Positions 35,171 through 47,160 of a DNA stretch of 64,000 nt are shown piece by piece. Source of the DNA: Moniliophthora roreri (lineage: Eukaryota > Basidiomycota > Agaricomycetes > Agaricales > Marasmiaceae); NCBI GenBank assembly GCA_001466705.2, contig LATX02000013.1, forward strand, positions 806,001 to 870,000, read 5' to 3'. Under the pieces are notes generated by a model, which saw nothing but the letters and a program-made list of their open reading frames with translations, was not told the origin of the DNA and did no database searches. Positions within the stretch are counted from its first letter, which is position 1, and each line of letters begins with the position of its first letter. The position numbers and the translations under genes are program-made.

Positions 35171-36187
35171 GTGAAGACACAGAAACTCTATCTCCTATGA
35201 AGGACTGCTACACACTATCTTCACTCTAAAATGCTCTCTAAAAGGGCTTATGCAACTAAAAGCAGCTACCAAACCCACACACACACACAACACACACAAA
35301 AACCCACAATAGAGGCTTCTATAAGTGAGAAAGCACTGTACAAGTCTACTAAGAGACTGAGTCTACCTCAAGTGACTCAGGGTGAAAAAGGGAACAGAAC
35401 CCTTTATACTTTCAATTGACTGGCTTAGATTGCAGAGTCTAAAGACTCTAGTTAGGATGACTCAAGTGTTGCACTTAAGGGTCACAAAGTGTAGGTTTTA
35501 AAACACAAGTGGTTTATTGGTTGGTTATAAAAGTTGGTATACAGTGAGGCAAGATATATGTATAAATCTCAGCTTGACTAGAAGCAACTGACTGGCAAGT
35601 GCATAGAGACTTGGTCTAAGAAGCTGTGTGGAGGTCTAAATCAATGCTGCATGGGGCTATAAGGTGCAAGTACCAGTCAGTGCTTGAGCCTGCATCTACA
35701 AGTACAGCTCTTTATATACAGAATGATAATTGGAAATAACAAAATAAAAGATAAAACGAGTGTGTTCTAGTTCAGGGTATAAATTGTATGCATTCATGCA
35801 TAAAAGTCTAATTCCACATAGCAAGTAGACATATTGGGTATATTTGGTGACCAAACAGTCTATTTAGTGTGTTTTGGACCCTGCATAGAGTGTTGCTGGG
35901 TCAAACTATCCTTTCACATAGTGACTTCCATGCAGCCACTGGTTCTGGACCAGCTTTGTACATGGGTATGTTTCCCTTTCTGCTGGTTCACTTCCACGTA
36001 GCCGCTTTCTACTATTGGATTGGTGGATGTCTCAGTCTAGACATCTGTCATATTCAATCCCCTTCCATCCTGTATATGATCTTGTGAGTCATTATCAATT
36101 TCTTCTGTCCTTGTTGTCTATCAATTGTCCCATGTACACCTGAAAAGGCTGTTATATCTGCCTGAGAGTGTCTTCAAAGCTCTGTGT
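35171..36187. repeat. Direct repeat A, copy A2
   Basis: Same orientation and content as 32374-33397, including the CA-rich start near 35275 and the TATATACAG tract. It abuts the left terminus of element D at 36188. The A-D order is therefore present twice, suggesting a segmental duplication followed by deletion in the first copy. Confidence 0.65.
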
Positions 36188-38574
36188 TAATGTGCCCCAT
36201 TTTCAGCACAGACATATAGCAGTGCATTTGCACATCTAATTCCTAATTTAGTGCAGAATACAGACTTGTGTTATACACATGGCTTAAGCACTAGTTGTCA
36301 ATGAACCAATCAGTCTCTCAAATAGCACTGTGAAACAACCTAGTTGAGGCTTAGTAGATTATAATAGTCTACTATATTGCAGTGAAGTGTTGCTGTGAAG
36401 GTCCTTGGTCGTAAGTGGGCCAGAAACCACCAATTCCAATCTATAAAGGAATAGATATCAGCGGGATCTACAGTCTGAATGCACCAGACTGGTTGCAAAA
36501 GCAATCACAAGCATTATAACATGCTATTGAGACATTATCATTATGTGGAATGGCATTGAATACTTCAGAAGACCCATATACATGGTTATTGGAACCTATA
36601 TCCAGTCAACCAACCTATGCATTGAGCAGTCAAGGATTACAAGCTAGGCTATAATCATGAGTATCTCTGCAGAGCCACCATCTAGGCCTAGTGGGACCCT
36701 GTATGTTGGAAGATCAGTGGGATTACACATTCATTGAAATGCAGATAGAGGATTGACAACTACCAATCAGATAGAGAGGATCCTTTGATCTCCTCCTCTT
36801 ACTTACACGGTGTCTGACGTGTAGTCATGATGTGGTCACCAGGACACGTTGTAAACGTGTTTATAAGGGTTATAACCTGTGAAAGTATGCATAGCAGGAC
36901 TTTTGGTCACATACACATTCCTTAAACATATAACATCTTATCTTTTCCCATTATTTTGAGTTTTGGTATTATTCTATTTTCTGGACTGTATATATTGCGA
37001 TGTACATTACTTACAAGGCTCAAGCAGCAGCTGGCACCTTGCCTTGCTTCATAGCAGCTTGCTCTGAATGTCCACGTTGGTGCTGTTCCAGGCAAGTTTG
37101 TGACAGTGCTTTACCAATGCCTTCTAGGCATCTGCCAGCTGTCTCTTCTACGAGCCGAGATACCAATCAAAAGCTCTATTTTACTGTACTTTAGTGTAAA
37201 ATACACTTAAGTCAACCAACCACCTTGCAAACATGTACCAACAGGTTGTGTTCATCTGATTACTGGATTCTTTTGAGAACTGTACACCATTGGTTGTGTT
37301 AGTGCACCAAAACTTGAATAAACACATTGCTTCAGTCACATTCATTAGTGTTTCATTGATCTGAGAGTCCTCTGCCACCAGTTCACATTACTGGACCAAA
37401 ACACTTATGAATGTGGTGCTTTACATTGTGTTCACTCAGTATTGGAGTCTATTAAGAGTCCTTTGCTATTGGGTTGCATCTGTGCACCAAACCCTTACAG
37501 AACATGTTACTTAGGTTGTGTTCAACCAGTGTTTGACTTGCTTGAGAGTCCTACACTATTGGTATGTCCCTGCGCACCACAACTCTTCTAAATGTGTTGC
37601 TCTGCACCACATTCATCCATTATTGGACTCTGTGAAGAGTCCTTGACTATTGGTACACCCCCACAGACCATAACTCTTGTGAATGTGTTGTTCTGCACCA
37701 TGTTCATCCATTCTTGGACTCTGCTAAGAGTCCTTGACCATTGGTATGCTCCTGTGGACCATAACTTTCATGGATGTGTTGTTTTGCACTGTGTTCACCT
37801 ATTATTGGATTCTGTAAAGAGTCCTTGACCATTGGTTCACTCCTATGGACCTAATTCTGCCAGAACACACTACTTAGGTTGTGTTCAATTCAATTTGATT
37901 GTTCTAAAGTGTTCTAAAATCTTATAAATAATCAAATAAACTCCAAACCCCTTTAAACTTGATCTTTCAACTCAGATCTGGGTTATCTTGATGTTGGAGC
38001 TCTATACTCACTCTTCACGCTTGATGAGTGTTCAACATGATCTTGAAGTAGAAGGATTCTGTCTCCTTCAAGCCCCAAGAACTACTGACAGGTGCACTGT
38101 GGAGGATTGAGATGCTTCCTCCTTAGAAGCACAAAACCACTGTCTTCAGCATAGGAACAAGTTCCAACTGTGTATTAGTTTTGATAGTAATAATGAGATA
38201 TTAAGTCTATTGACACATTATCATGCAATATGATCGCAAAGCGAACAATCTAGTGCACTTAGACTGTGGATCCCACTAATATCTATTCCTTTGTATTCAG
38301 AATTAGTGGTTTCTGGCCTGTTTTATTGACCAAGGACCCTCACAGCGATGCTTCACTGTAATGTAGAGGGCTAGTATAGTCTACTAACCTCCTCTAGATT
38401 GTGTTACAGTGTCAATTATTAGACTTATCAGACTCAGCACTTAAAGCTTAGACACTGTATTAGAGCTCTAGAGTTTTCAAGTCACATGAATATCACATGT
38501 ACTCTGGGCTCTTTCTCTAGTATTTGATATGAAAAGTGCACAATTTCATGTCTAGGCCAAAATTAGGCACATTA
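36188..38574. mobile_element. Element D, DNA transposon with TIRs of about 350-400 bp
   Basis: The first bases TAATGTGCC..ATTTT recur inverted at 38574, and similarity continues for at least 350 bp: the GGTCCTTGGTC, CCAGAAACCAC and AGGAATAGATAT blocks at about 36400-36470 mirror about 38285-38340. Long TIRs recall Mutator-like elements, but no 9-bp duplication is visible (left flank GCTCTGTGT, right flank TTGTCGTCT). A TA on both sides would suit Tc1/mariner. No transposase found; the interior includes a tandem array. Confidence 0.65.
37210..37880. repeat. Tandem array, about seven diverged units of ~91 bp
   Basis: The core GAGTCCTTGACCATTGG or a variant recurs at about 37275, 37365, 37456, 37546, 37636, 37728 and 37819, a spacing of 90-92 bp. 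Each unit also has a GTGTTCA-CCATTATTGGA block. The array is internal to element D. Confidence 0.85.
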
Positions 38575-38898
38575 TTGTCGTCTCTTCTAGAATTGTAGCA
38601 TGTATTACAAAATCACTATGAGCTGTTTTCACACTGTAACAAAATTTGATTCTATGCCTGGTAAAACCTTGGCAGTCCCTGAGAAACAAAGAAGTACAGC
38701 TGGTATATGTCCATAATACAGGTGCTGGCTTGAAATTTGGAATACCCAGGACTCTTTGCAAAATAGCGATGATATGCATAACTTTTACCTTTTGTTTTGC
38801 ATGCAAATAGAGAATATTTTGCACTTTTATGGTTGAAAATGAAAGATATAAGGGAATTAAGAACTAGTGTAAGCCCTGAGCAGCTAGTCAAAGTGAGN
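38575..38898. repeat. Unassigned flank plus R2 start fragment, ending at N
   Basis: From 38770 the sequence matches the first about 128 bp of R2 (30349-30476), then stops at the single N (38898). The sequence after the N is E0 reverse transcriptase, so continuity across this point is unproven. Confidence 0.6.
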
Positions 38899-39956
38899 TC
38901 TGCATCAATCTGTTTATATTATTCATATGCTCCCATACAAATTTTCTAATTCCTGGGTTCTCTGGTATGGTTTCAAAACTTCCATCTTCTAATTTGTACT
39001 GAGATGCTGGACCCCTTGCCAATACATCATCAATGTATGGCATTGTAATCTCTGGTATCTCATCTCTAAATATATAACAAACATCATTATGAAATATTGG
39101 TACTGAATTGGTCCATCCCATTGGCAACTTTACCAACTGATGTGGTCCAAACAGTGTCTGAAATGTTGTCAAATCTCTTGAGTCTTCATCTATTAATCTC
39201 TCATCATGTCCAACCCATATGTCTAAGAGTCCTATACAAGCTCTGCCTGAAAAATAACTTGCTACTTCAGCTATCACAGGTAGTATGCCTGAGTACTGAA
39301 TTGTCACTTTGTTCAATGGCTCCAAGCTATGCACTATCCTCAAACTTTTCCCATCTTTCTTTAATACACAGAACCACTTCAATCAATATGATAAACTAGA
39401 TGGTTCATATACTCCTGCATCTATCTTGTCCTTTATTATTCCACAAACTTCCTTGTATATACCTGGTGGAATGGGAATATTTCTCTCTACCCATGGCACA
39501 TGTGGTAATACTGGGAACTTTACTGGTGGAAAGAAATTGGTTCTAAAATTTCCTCCCTCTACTGCATTCCATGCAAATGCCATCTCTTGTAATTTCATCA
39601 ATTCATGTAACAATTTTCTTTCTTCTAACTATAGAAATCCCTCTGGGTGATTCTTATCAATAATATCCTTTCTTTCTTGAGTATATCTCTCTCCAGGAGT
39701 AAACTCTGGTGGATCTACTGGAAGTATGGGTATTCCTTCTAATGGATCCCTAATAATCTGTCTCTTTACATGAAATTCCTGTGGTAATGTTGCCTTCACT
39801 GGGTGAACTTTTTTATCCACCAGTTTGTATTTTCAAAATACATCATATATATCACTCAATGCATCATCTCTAGTTTTTATTACATCAAACATCTTTACTG
39901 TAGGCAGCCAGTCATTCTTCTCATACAAATATTCTTTGTACTGATAATTTGTCTAA
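38899..39956 (-). pseudogene. E0 gypsy element: reverse transcriptase segment
   Basis: Part of the pol of a Ty3/gypsy retroelement group widespread in agaricomycetes. Frames give LPQEFHVKRQIIRDPLEGIP, then a region like FPPVKFPVLPHVPWVERNI, then RIVHSLEPLNKVTIQYSG, SRDLTTFQTLFGPHQLVKLP and the catalytic box PYIDDV (YIDD form). Several frame changes and stops interrupt it. The 3' half of pol (RNase H, integrase) and the 3' LTR are missing because the sequence ends at the N at 38898. The element reads right to left; its upstream parts lie at about 41495-42534 and 59595-62400. Confidence 0.85.
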
Positions 39957-40990
39957 GATAAGACTAGTGGAAAGATAACCTCCCAAAAGTCTAACTCAGG
40001 TTGTTGTGCAAGTGTAGATTGATGTTATCAGAGTTGCTGCACTTAGAATGCCAACAAAACTCTTAGCTATGTTAATTCTCTCTTATTGAAGTGTTCTACT
40101 TCAAAGTGTTCACCTCCAAAGGAGTATAGATGGGTTTTAAAATGGGTTTATTTCACAATACACACAAAACACAAAGAACACAAGAGCTACAGTCCCATAC
40201 AAAGACTTGGTAGCCAATATAGTCTGACTCTATGGAGTTCCAGACTTCTTTAAGACAACTACAGCACTCAGCATACTGGAAAAGGTCCTAGATCAATTTC
40301 TACAAAGAGCTTAGCACAGGCACACCCCTTGCTAAGACTCTAAGTGTGTCACAACCTGATACCCAACACAGGCCACACTCCAAGTGCCCAAGGCTCCTTC
40401 TTGGTGTAAAGTGTCTCTTAGAAAAGTGCTATTATGCACTCAAGATGTTACTCTTATCTCTTACAACACAAGTTTGTTATTAGATGTCTATCTCTCTGGA
40501 GTCACTCAGGACCAATCTCCAGGGCCTGAAGTGAGGAAGCAAAACTGGAACAGCACACAAATCTATACACTAAACAAACTTGTCATGTATTCACAATCAG
40601 AGGAGGCAGAGTTACTTTAGTATATACAAATATCTAGCTGTCCTTATATACAGTCCATGTAATATATCTACAGAAAAATATAAATAATGTCTGATAATCC
40701 AGGAAATAATAAATGAGTGACTGAGATGCTAAAAGAGGGAATATTCAGATGTCACAGAGTCTGGCCACTAGGGTATCCAAACATATCTGCATGGGTATCT
40801 ACGTCTCCAGGCGTTCAGGACTCTATAATTTGTATTTTTCTCTTTTCTAAGTCAGGTATCTATGAGCAGATGGTTGTATCTGTCCTGTTTCTTACAGCAT
40901 TTCTCTTTTTCTAGCATCTGTACATTGACAGAGGTCTAGATGCCAAAGTTTCCAAGGTCAGAACTTGCTGTTACTGCTTCTATTTCCTTT
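39957..40990. repeat. Non-coding insertion inside E0 (left part)
   Basis: AT-rich, CpG-poor and without coding content. It interrupts E0 pol between the protease region (ending near 41500) and the reverse transcriptase. It resembles repeat A in style (a GTTTATTTCACAATACACAC tract) but not by clear alignment. It carries the solo LTR at 40991-41489. Exact boundaries are uncertain. Confidence 0.45.
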
Positions 40991-41489
40991 TGTTACAATT
41001 TCTACTCTTAGATGCTCACATCCATCTTGATGCTCATACTTGTACTTCTATTCCTTCTATTCACTGCCCATTTTATGCTTCTTCTTAACATCTGGACATA
41101 TCCACTTTCCCAGCTCCCCTTTTGATATCTTTGTATTTATTATTCTTCTTCAATGTTCTATATTCTTCTCCTATGCTTAAGTCAGCTTCTATCAGATTCT
41201 ATTTATTTCCATGCTTACTCATTTTGTTCTTTCTCCTTCTATCTCATTCTCTCCAGCTTAGTAAAAGACCTTTCTACGACATTCTTTGATGTTCCATATA
41301 TAACAACAAGTAGATACAATCAGTTGTATTTAAGTGGGTACAACTTGGGTCATAGCTCCTCAGCTTGACCTAGTTAATTCAACTTGTGTCTAAGTCAACG
41401 GATGAACTCAAACTTGAACCTTGATAACTTGACATTACTACATCACTATAGTGTTGAGTTGTTGTTGTTGCTGCACAAGTAATGTAACA
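40991..41489 (+). mobile_element. Solo LTR of the E1/E2 chromovirus family
   Basis: A 499-bp unit starting TGTTAC and ending GTAACA, flanked by the perfect 5-bp duplication CCTTT (40986-40990 and 41490-41494). It is similar in order to the E1 and E2 LTRs, in the opposite orientation. It keeps the TATTTAAG box near 41333 and the TCAGCTTGACCT motif at 41360-41371. No internal element remains, so it is the product of LTR-LTR recombination. Confidence 0.9.
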
Positions 41490-41494
41490 CCTTT

Positions 41495-42534
41495 GACAAG
41501 GACTTCTTATGCATTAGATATTCTTTGTATGTCTCATTGTATCTGTCTGTAGGTAGTAGAGGTCCTTTGGAAGTGATTTCCTTCTTTCTGAGATGGCTTT
41601 GTACCTAGTTAGTTTATTTTATATTGTTTTGCCACCTTTGAACTCTTTATTAAGAGATGGTCTGCTTTGACTTTGATCTGTATATTGACTTCAGAGGATA
41701 ATTGTTCTTTGATTGTTCCTGTTCTAACTTGTCTTTCTGTTTTGATGTCTCCTCTAAGTACCTCTGTACTGTTTGACTGCATGTTGCACTTTGCAGATGT
41801 CATAGAAAGTTAAAATAGAAATTAAAATCCCATTGATAGCACTCTGAGNGGACTGTTTTCTTAATATTTCATTCACTTGATCTACTACACATTGGAAAGC
41901 TTTTTCTTCCAAATGGGTCATGCTCTGTTTTATCAATTTATCCAGTTTTTCTTCTATTAGCATTTGTGCCTCTGGCTCAGCTCTTGCTGCCTGTGCAAAT
42001 GCATCCACTAGTTCCTTATTTTCAAAAATATTCTTATTTAGTATAGCATATATTTCTACTATGCATTCTCCAATTTCATCCATCTTAAATATCAAGGCTA
42101 CCTCTCCCTGTTCTTCTAACAGTTCCTCAAGGTTTCTTGAAAACTTGTAATCTCTATGTCCTCATTTATTTCTTCTTTAGGTGGGCCAACATATGTATCC
42201 CTTTCTGTGGACCTCAATTCTGGCCCATCATTCAACTGTTCTACCTTTATCCCTTGTCCTCTGGGATAAGTTCCACATGTCAACTTCTTGCCTGTGTTTG
42301 GGCATGTCAAAATTAAGTCTAACCTTCCATCTTGATATGCTTTTGTCTCTATACTGGTTAGAGACTCAAATGGTCTCCCTATCAGTAACTGATACAGTGC
42401 TTTCTCCAACACATGAAGTTGTGCTCTCAATTCTAAATCTCCAATCTGTATTAACTTATTCCTGGCTAGCCCCAGTGTCTTCTGTAAGCTACCATTTGCA
42501 CTCTGCATATGTATGCAAGTAGAAGGATCCCATG
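41495..42534 (-). pseudogene. E0 gypsy element: protease C-terminal part and linker
   Basis: Minus-strand continuation of the E0 protease after the E1 insertion. The frame at 42508-42116 gives IHMQSANGSLQKTLGLARN and LLIGRPFESLTS, typical of gypsy retropepsins after the active site. Then comes a linker containing AVKQYRG. A single N at 41849 interrupts the frame. The N-terminal half of the protease lies at 59595-59743; the flanking TAATC at 42535-42539 is the E1 duplication. Confidence 0.8.
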
Positions 42535-42539
42535 TAATC

Positions 42540-42963
42540 TGTTATGTTACTTGTGCAGCAACAACTACTCAACACTTCAACAATGCTCAGTGTCAAGGTT
42601 CAAGTCAAGTTTGAGTTCGTTCAACAGATGTTGAAGTTCAGAGGTCCTTTGATTCTGCTTGCAACACAAGTTATAATAAACCAGGTCAAGCTGAGGGTTT
42701 GGAGTCTCAGCTTGAGTGCTTAAATACATACAGCCAGTCATGTAATCTATCTTATGTATGTGTCTGATAACTATGATGACTTGGTAATAAATACTGACAC
42801 AGTTGGAGTATGAATAAACATTTCAAGAATAGAGAAGGGAGCTGGGAAGGTGTACTAAGTCTGATGATAGGGAAGCATATATGTAAAAGGAAAAGGGGGC
42901 TGGGAAGATGTATGAGTCTGATGAGAAGGGGAAGCATAGGAAGAGGGTAACAAAAACATAACA
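42540..42963 (-). mobile_element. E1 3' LTR
   Basis: A 424-bp LTR with inverted ends TGTTATG..CATAACA, preceded by TAATC (42535-42539), which recurs after the other LTR at 59590-59594. A purine-rich tract (AAGAGGGTAA on the sense strand) lies immediately inside it, in the position of the polypurine primer. It differs from the 5' LTR at about 28 positions, all transitions. Confidence 0.92.
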
Positions 42964-44367
42964 TTACCCTCTTGTTAAGGGCAAAACTCCATATTGCCAA
43001 TTCAAGATTCACCATCTCTGTACAATTCTGTGTCATAGTCATGTGGCATGTCCAGCATATTGTCCAAGTCCTTAAGCACTGGAGCAGCTGGCACACTCCA
43101 TCTCAGCTGCTACCCCTGATGCTCTTGTTCTTCTACTGAAAGGTATCCCATAAACCTACCGACTTTCTGTGGATCAGATCCTATGAACATGAAGTCCATA
43201 TCTCCATTATCTCCTGCCATCTCCTCGTCACTGTTCTCCATCAAAATTGTCATAAGGTTCATTGTCATAATTGCAATGGTCCAACAAAGAGCCAGAACTC
43301 TTATGAGCCCCTCGATGCACAATCTGGCGAGACCTTCGGTGGTCAGGGCAGCTTCCAGAAGTATGCCTAGGCTGAGTTTTGAAGCATTGCTTACACATGT
43401 ACTGCAGGCAATCCCTGGCAAAATGGCACTCCAATCTGCACACAGGGCAGAGACGCAGTTGATAAGCTGGGTCATTGGGGTTGGGACTGGAGTCGGAGGC
43501 TGCAAGTTGAGCCTCAGTGGGATGCTGATGTTTGAGGGAATTTGGTTCTCTCTGTCCTCATCCTCTAAGTCCCCCTCTTGGACCTCCCTGCCAACTATGG
43601 GCACGATTTTGGTTTCGGGGTGGAACTGAGAGTTCAGGCATTTGAAGACTGCTGGTAGGGGCGTCATTGGATTTGGGAGGCTCTCCAGTGGGGGTGTCGT
43701 TGAAACGTTCAACCTTAGGTTTGATGTTGGGATCGGGAGTGGGGTCAGGATAAATGAGGGTGTCTGAGGCTGCAGGTTCAGTGGTCTCATGAGCAGGGGA
43801 AGCGAGTTGTTCCTCGAGAGTTTGGGGTTCAGAGGTAAGTCATGAGAGGAGGTTTTGAGTGTCTGTAATGTCTGGACAAGGGTATCCATTCCCATCTGTC
43901 CTTTGTCTGAGGCGGTCGAGGAGGCTGAAGGAGAGAGGATCAGGGTATTCTGACATTTGACAGGGATCTGCAGGGGGCAGCATGGACAGATGTGGATGGT
44001 AAGGGAAAAGAGACGGTACTGTTACTGGTCCTGCCAGTCCAATGTTGTAGTTGCACACAAACAGGGCCTGATTCATGATTTCCAGACTGCAGCTTTCTGT
44101 GATCTTTTCAAATAGCTTTTGTTGGGATCAGAGGAAGAAAAGGCTTTTGATGCAAGGCTCCAGTCAGTTGTGATTGTCAGCAGCCACTCGGATCTGATTA
44201 TTGTACTGTTCCATGTTGAACAGATGAAGGAATTGGTAGGGGTTGGGTCGGAGGCTGTTCTGATAGGTAATGTTTTCTCCATATCTGCTGTCTCCAGCAA
44301 CGGTGGGGACTGGGCTCTGGATTTCAGAAGAAGAGGAGGAGGAAGAGGAGGCAGTTGTGTTCGACAT
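42964..44367 (-). pseudogene. E1 ORF3: Ser-rich protein with two zinc knuckles
   Basis: A third frame in the sense orientation, starting with ATG at 44367, four bases after the pol stop. It opens with a serine run (ASSSSSSSSEIQSPVPTV), continues as a Pro/Ser/Thr-rich region and ends with two adjacent zinc knuckles at 43348-43449: C-x2-C-x4-H-x4-C followed by C-x2-C-x6-H-x4-C. Stops and frame changes break it now. The equivalent region of E2 has the same knuckle spacing, so the frame was probably functional. Its role is unknown; an RNA- or DNA-binding accessory protein or a displaced nucleocapsid-like protein are options. It is not a second gag, since the E1 gag has its own knuckle. Confidence 0.65.
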
Positions 44368-44370
44368 GTT

Positions 44371-46034
44371 TCAAGTGGTGGGGATGGGATGTTTTGGCTT
44401 CAGCTTGTGTTTCTTTATATAATCTTTGTAGAGCTCCAAACAGTTGATCATTCCTTCCATTTTGATCCATTGATTGTGGGATGAATCATAACCTGTATAC
44501 AATACTAGGAATTCACGAGGTATCTTCTTCAGTCTATGTCCGATGATCACTTCTACCTCGTATTCTTTGAACCCTTCTATGAGATCTGGGGGTGGTTCCG
44601 TGAAACTGGGTCTGTGAGCCTCAGTTTCCTTGAATGGGGTCAGAAGTGCAGCATGGAAAACTGGGTGGATCTTCCATTGATGAGGCAGGTCCAGTTTATA
44701 TGTAACAGGTCTCAAGACTTCAAGAATCTTGAATGGTCCTTCTCGTTTCAGGGCTAGTTTCTTAGTTGGATATCTGATGGCCAGGTTCTTCCCTTCTAGC
44801 CACACTTTTTGTCCTACTTTGAACTTCTCTAGCTTTCGTTTTTCCCATTGTATCATCTGTTGCCTCGCTAGTTCCAGCAGGCTCATCGTTTCTTCTCTGA
44901 CCCTCTTTAATTCTTGAAGACACTCTTCTATGGACAGGATGTTGGTGCATTCAAAGGCCATTGGAAACGCTCTTGGATGATATCCTATCATCATAAAGAA
45001 TGGCAATTTCTTGAGTATGGAATGAGTCCAATTGTTGTGTGTGAACTCTGCTAGCAGTAGGTATTCCTTCCATCATGTTTGTTCTTTGGAACAGAAGATT
45101 CAAAGATAGACTTCGACTTCTTGATTAACTCTTTCTGTTTCACCATCTGTTTGAGGGTGAAAAGCTGTGCTCATCGAATGTTTGATGAATAGTTGCCTTC
45201 CCATCTCTTGGAATACTTCTGCCGCAAATCTGGGGTCTCAATCAGATATAATGCGGTCTGGAAGTCCGAAATGCTGGTATATGTGTTGGATTAGAAGTTC
45301 CACTATCTTTGTAGCATCCATCATCTTCATACATAGTGTAAAAATTACCCCCTTCATAGATGAGTGGTCCACCACAACCAAAATGGAATCCATCCCATTG
45401 CTCTCAGGCAGATCTGTAATGAGATCCATTATGCAAACTTGGAAGAGGAATAAATTCTTGACAGGTTGGAGTGGTTGAATTGGGGTCGATGTCAGATGTG
45501 TATTGATTTCTGATTGTTGGCATGGTATGCATCTGTCTATGAAGCCATGGATGAACTTTCCCATGCCAGGCCACCAGAAGTCTTGTTGTACTTGTTCTAA
45601 TGTATTCTATTGACCGGGGTGTCCTGTTCCAGGTGTTTTGTGAATAGACTGCACTATACTTCATTGTAGTTCAGTGTCGTTGGGGACGTAAATCCCTCCT
45701 TTGAAGAACAGTAGATCATCCTTAATTTCCCAGTCCAATAGTGCTGATTTGATTGGCGGCACACCTTGGGTCATCAACATCTCCAAGGCCAACTTATGAA
45801 AGTCGTCCAGGCCCAATTGTTCAATGATTTCCTCCTTTAACTCCAGATTCACTTCTTTTATAAACAGTCGTTCTGGTAGAAGAACCATGTTCTCGTTGTC
45901 TGTATCTTCATCGTCCCATTTGGTTGTTCTTTGTGACAGTGCATCTGCCTGTGTAAGACTTTTTCCTAGCACATGAACCAAGGTGAGATCAAATTCTGAC
46001 AAGAATAGGCTCCACCTCACCTGCCGTCGGTTTA
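44371..46034 (-). pseudogene. E1 integrase with C-terminal chromodomain
   Basis: The 3' part of E1 pol. From right to left: end of the RNase H region ([19 protein letters not shown]), the integrase core beginning IMDLITDLPESNGMDSILVV (first Asp), the second Asp in DRIISD directly before a TGA, then HPQTDGE with the catalytic Glu (mutated frames around 45170). The GPF module REGPFKILEVL follows, and a chromodomain at about 44405-44565 has EYEVEVIIGHRLKK and FLVLYTGYDSSHNQWI. A chromodomain fused to integrase defines chromoviruses and directs insertion to modified histones. The first residues at 46035-46062 derive from the inserted MITE S2. Several TGA/TAG codons stand at former Arg, Gln or Trp codons, so it is inactive. 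Confidence 0.9.
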
Positions 46035-46724
46035 CACTACATATGAGGTGTTCTTTTAACATGGTTTTCTGATTGAGAAAACACTTAATCTTCTTGCAAT
46101 GAAGATTTTTAAAAAAGCATTTATAAATTCCAAATTTTAATTGTGTCCTCTCAACAAGAATATGTCTGGAGGATGCTAAATTTTCAACAACAAAAGATAT
46201 AGAATCTTCAAATGCTGAGAATTAATAGACAATACAATATATTAGAATGATTTCCATGCTGAGAAAACATTAAATTTTCTCTGGTTGAAAATGCTCAGAA
46301 AATGCTGATAAGATAAGATAAAAATTTCAAATCTTCTGTTGTAGGAAAGTCAGAGAAAACACCTGGAAAACACTAGGAAAATGGTAGGAAAATCATATGG
46401 AAACACTATATCTTACAGCAGTTTTTAGATAGTTTTCATATAATTTTCCTCTTGTATTTAACCTGTTTTTCTTGATATAAAATTCAAAATTTCATATCTA
46501 TTTTCTGAATGTTTTCTCACTATTTTATAAGGCAGAAAATCTAGTATATTTGTAATTAGAAAACTAAAGGATAATTTTATAATTTCATTGTTATAAAATT
46601 ATTAAAAAACACAGACTTTTCTGGAAATTAAAATACAGAATATGCTTGCTGTTTTCAATGTGTGATGATAGCTTGAAACTAATGGAATTTTCTGAATGTT
46701 GTCTGGAAGTGAATATATAGCAGT
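46035..46724. mobile_element. CACTA-type MITE S2, left part
   Basis: Begins with the TIR CACTACATATGAGGTGTTC and is collinear with S1 (28469-29215). It is split by E2: S1 reads ATATAGCAGTATTC without interruption, whereas S2 reads ATATAGCAGT, then E2, then GCAGTATTC. The right part is at 55829-55890. The host is the E1 RNase H region. Confidence 0.88.
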
Positions 46725-47160
46725 TGTTACGTTACTTGTGCAGCAACATCGACTAACCACTTAGAAAAGGTAAAAACCCCTTGCAAAGTAGTTTCAAGTT
46801 CAAGTTAGAGTTCATTCAACGGATGTTGAAGTTCAGAGATCCTTCAGTTCTGCTTGCAACACAAGTTATAATAAACCAGGTCAAGCTGAAGACTTAGAGT
46901 CTTAGCTTGAGTGCTTAAATATGTTACAACTGATCATGTAAACTATGTTACACGAATGTCCAATAGCTACAATGATACGATAATAAATACCCAATGTTGT
47001 CAGGGTATGAGTCATGATTCTGATGAAGAAATGGGGTGCTAGAAAGGTGTACTAAGTCCAATCAAGGGAGAAGCATAGAAGATACAGGAAAGGGGACTGG
47101 GAAGGTGTATGTGTCCAATCAAAAGGGAAGCATAAGTAACAGGGTAAAGAAAACGTAACA
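46725..47160 (-). mobile_element. E2 3' LTR
   Basis: A 436-bp LTR (TGTTACG..CGTAACA) preceded by GCAGT (46720-46724), the 5-bp duplication that recurs at 55829-55833. A polypurine tract (ACAGGGGGGTAG on the sense strand) abuts it. It differs from the partner LTR at 11 positions, all transitions. Confidence 0.93.

Noticed and set aside
37210..37880. CRISPR-like array
   Set aside because: Units are contiguous and diverged without unique spacers, and the context is a eukaryotic transposon.
43840..44076. Separate genes for each short frame between E1 pol and the LTR
   Set aside because: They are pieces of one decayed ORF3 in shifting frames, judged by comparison with E2.
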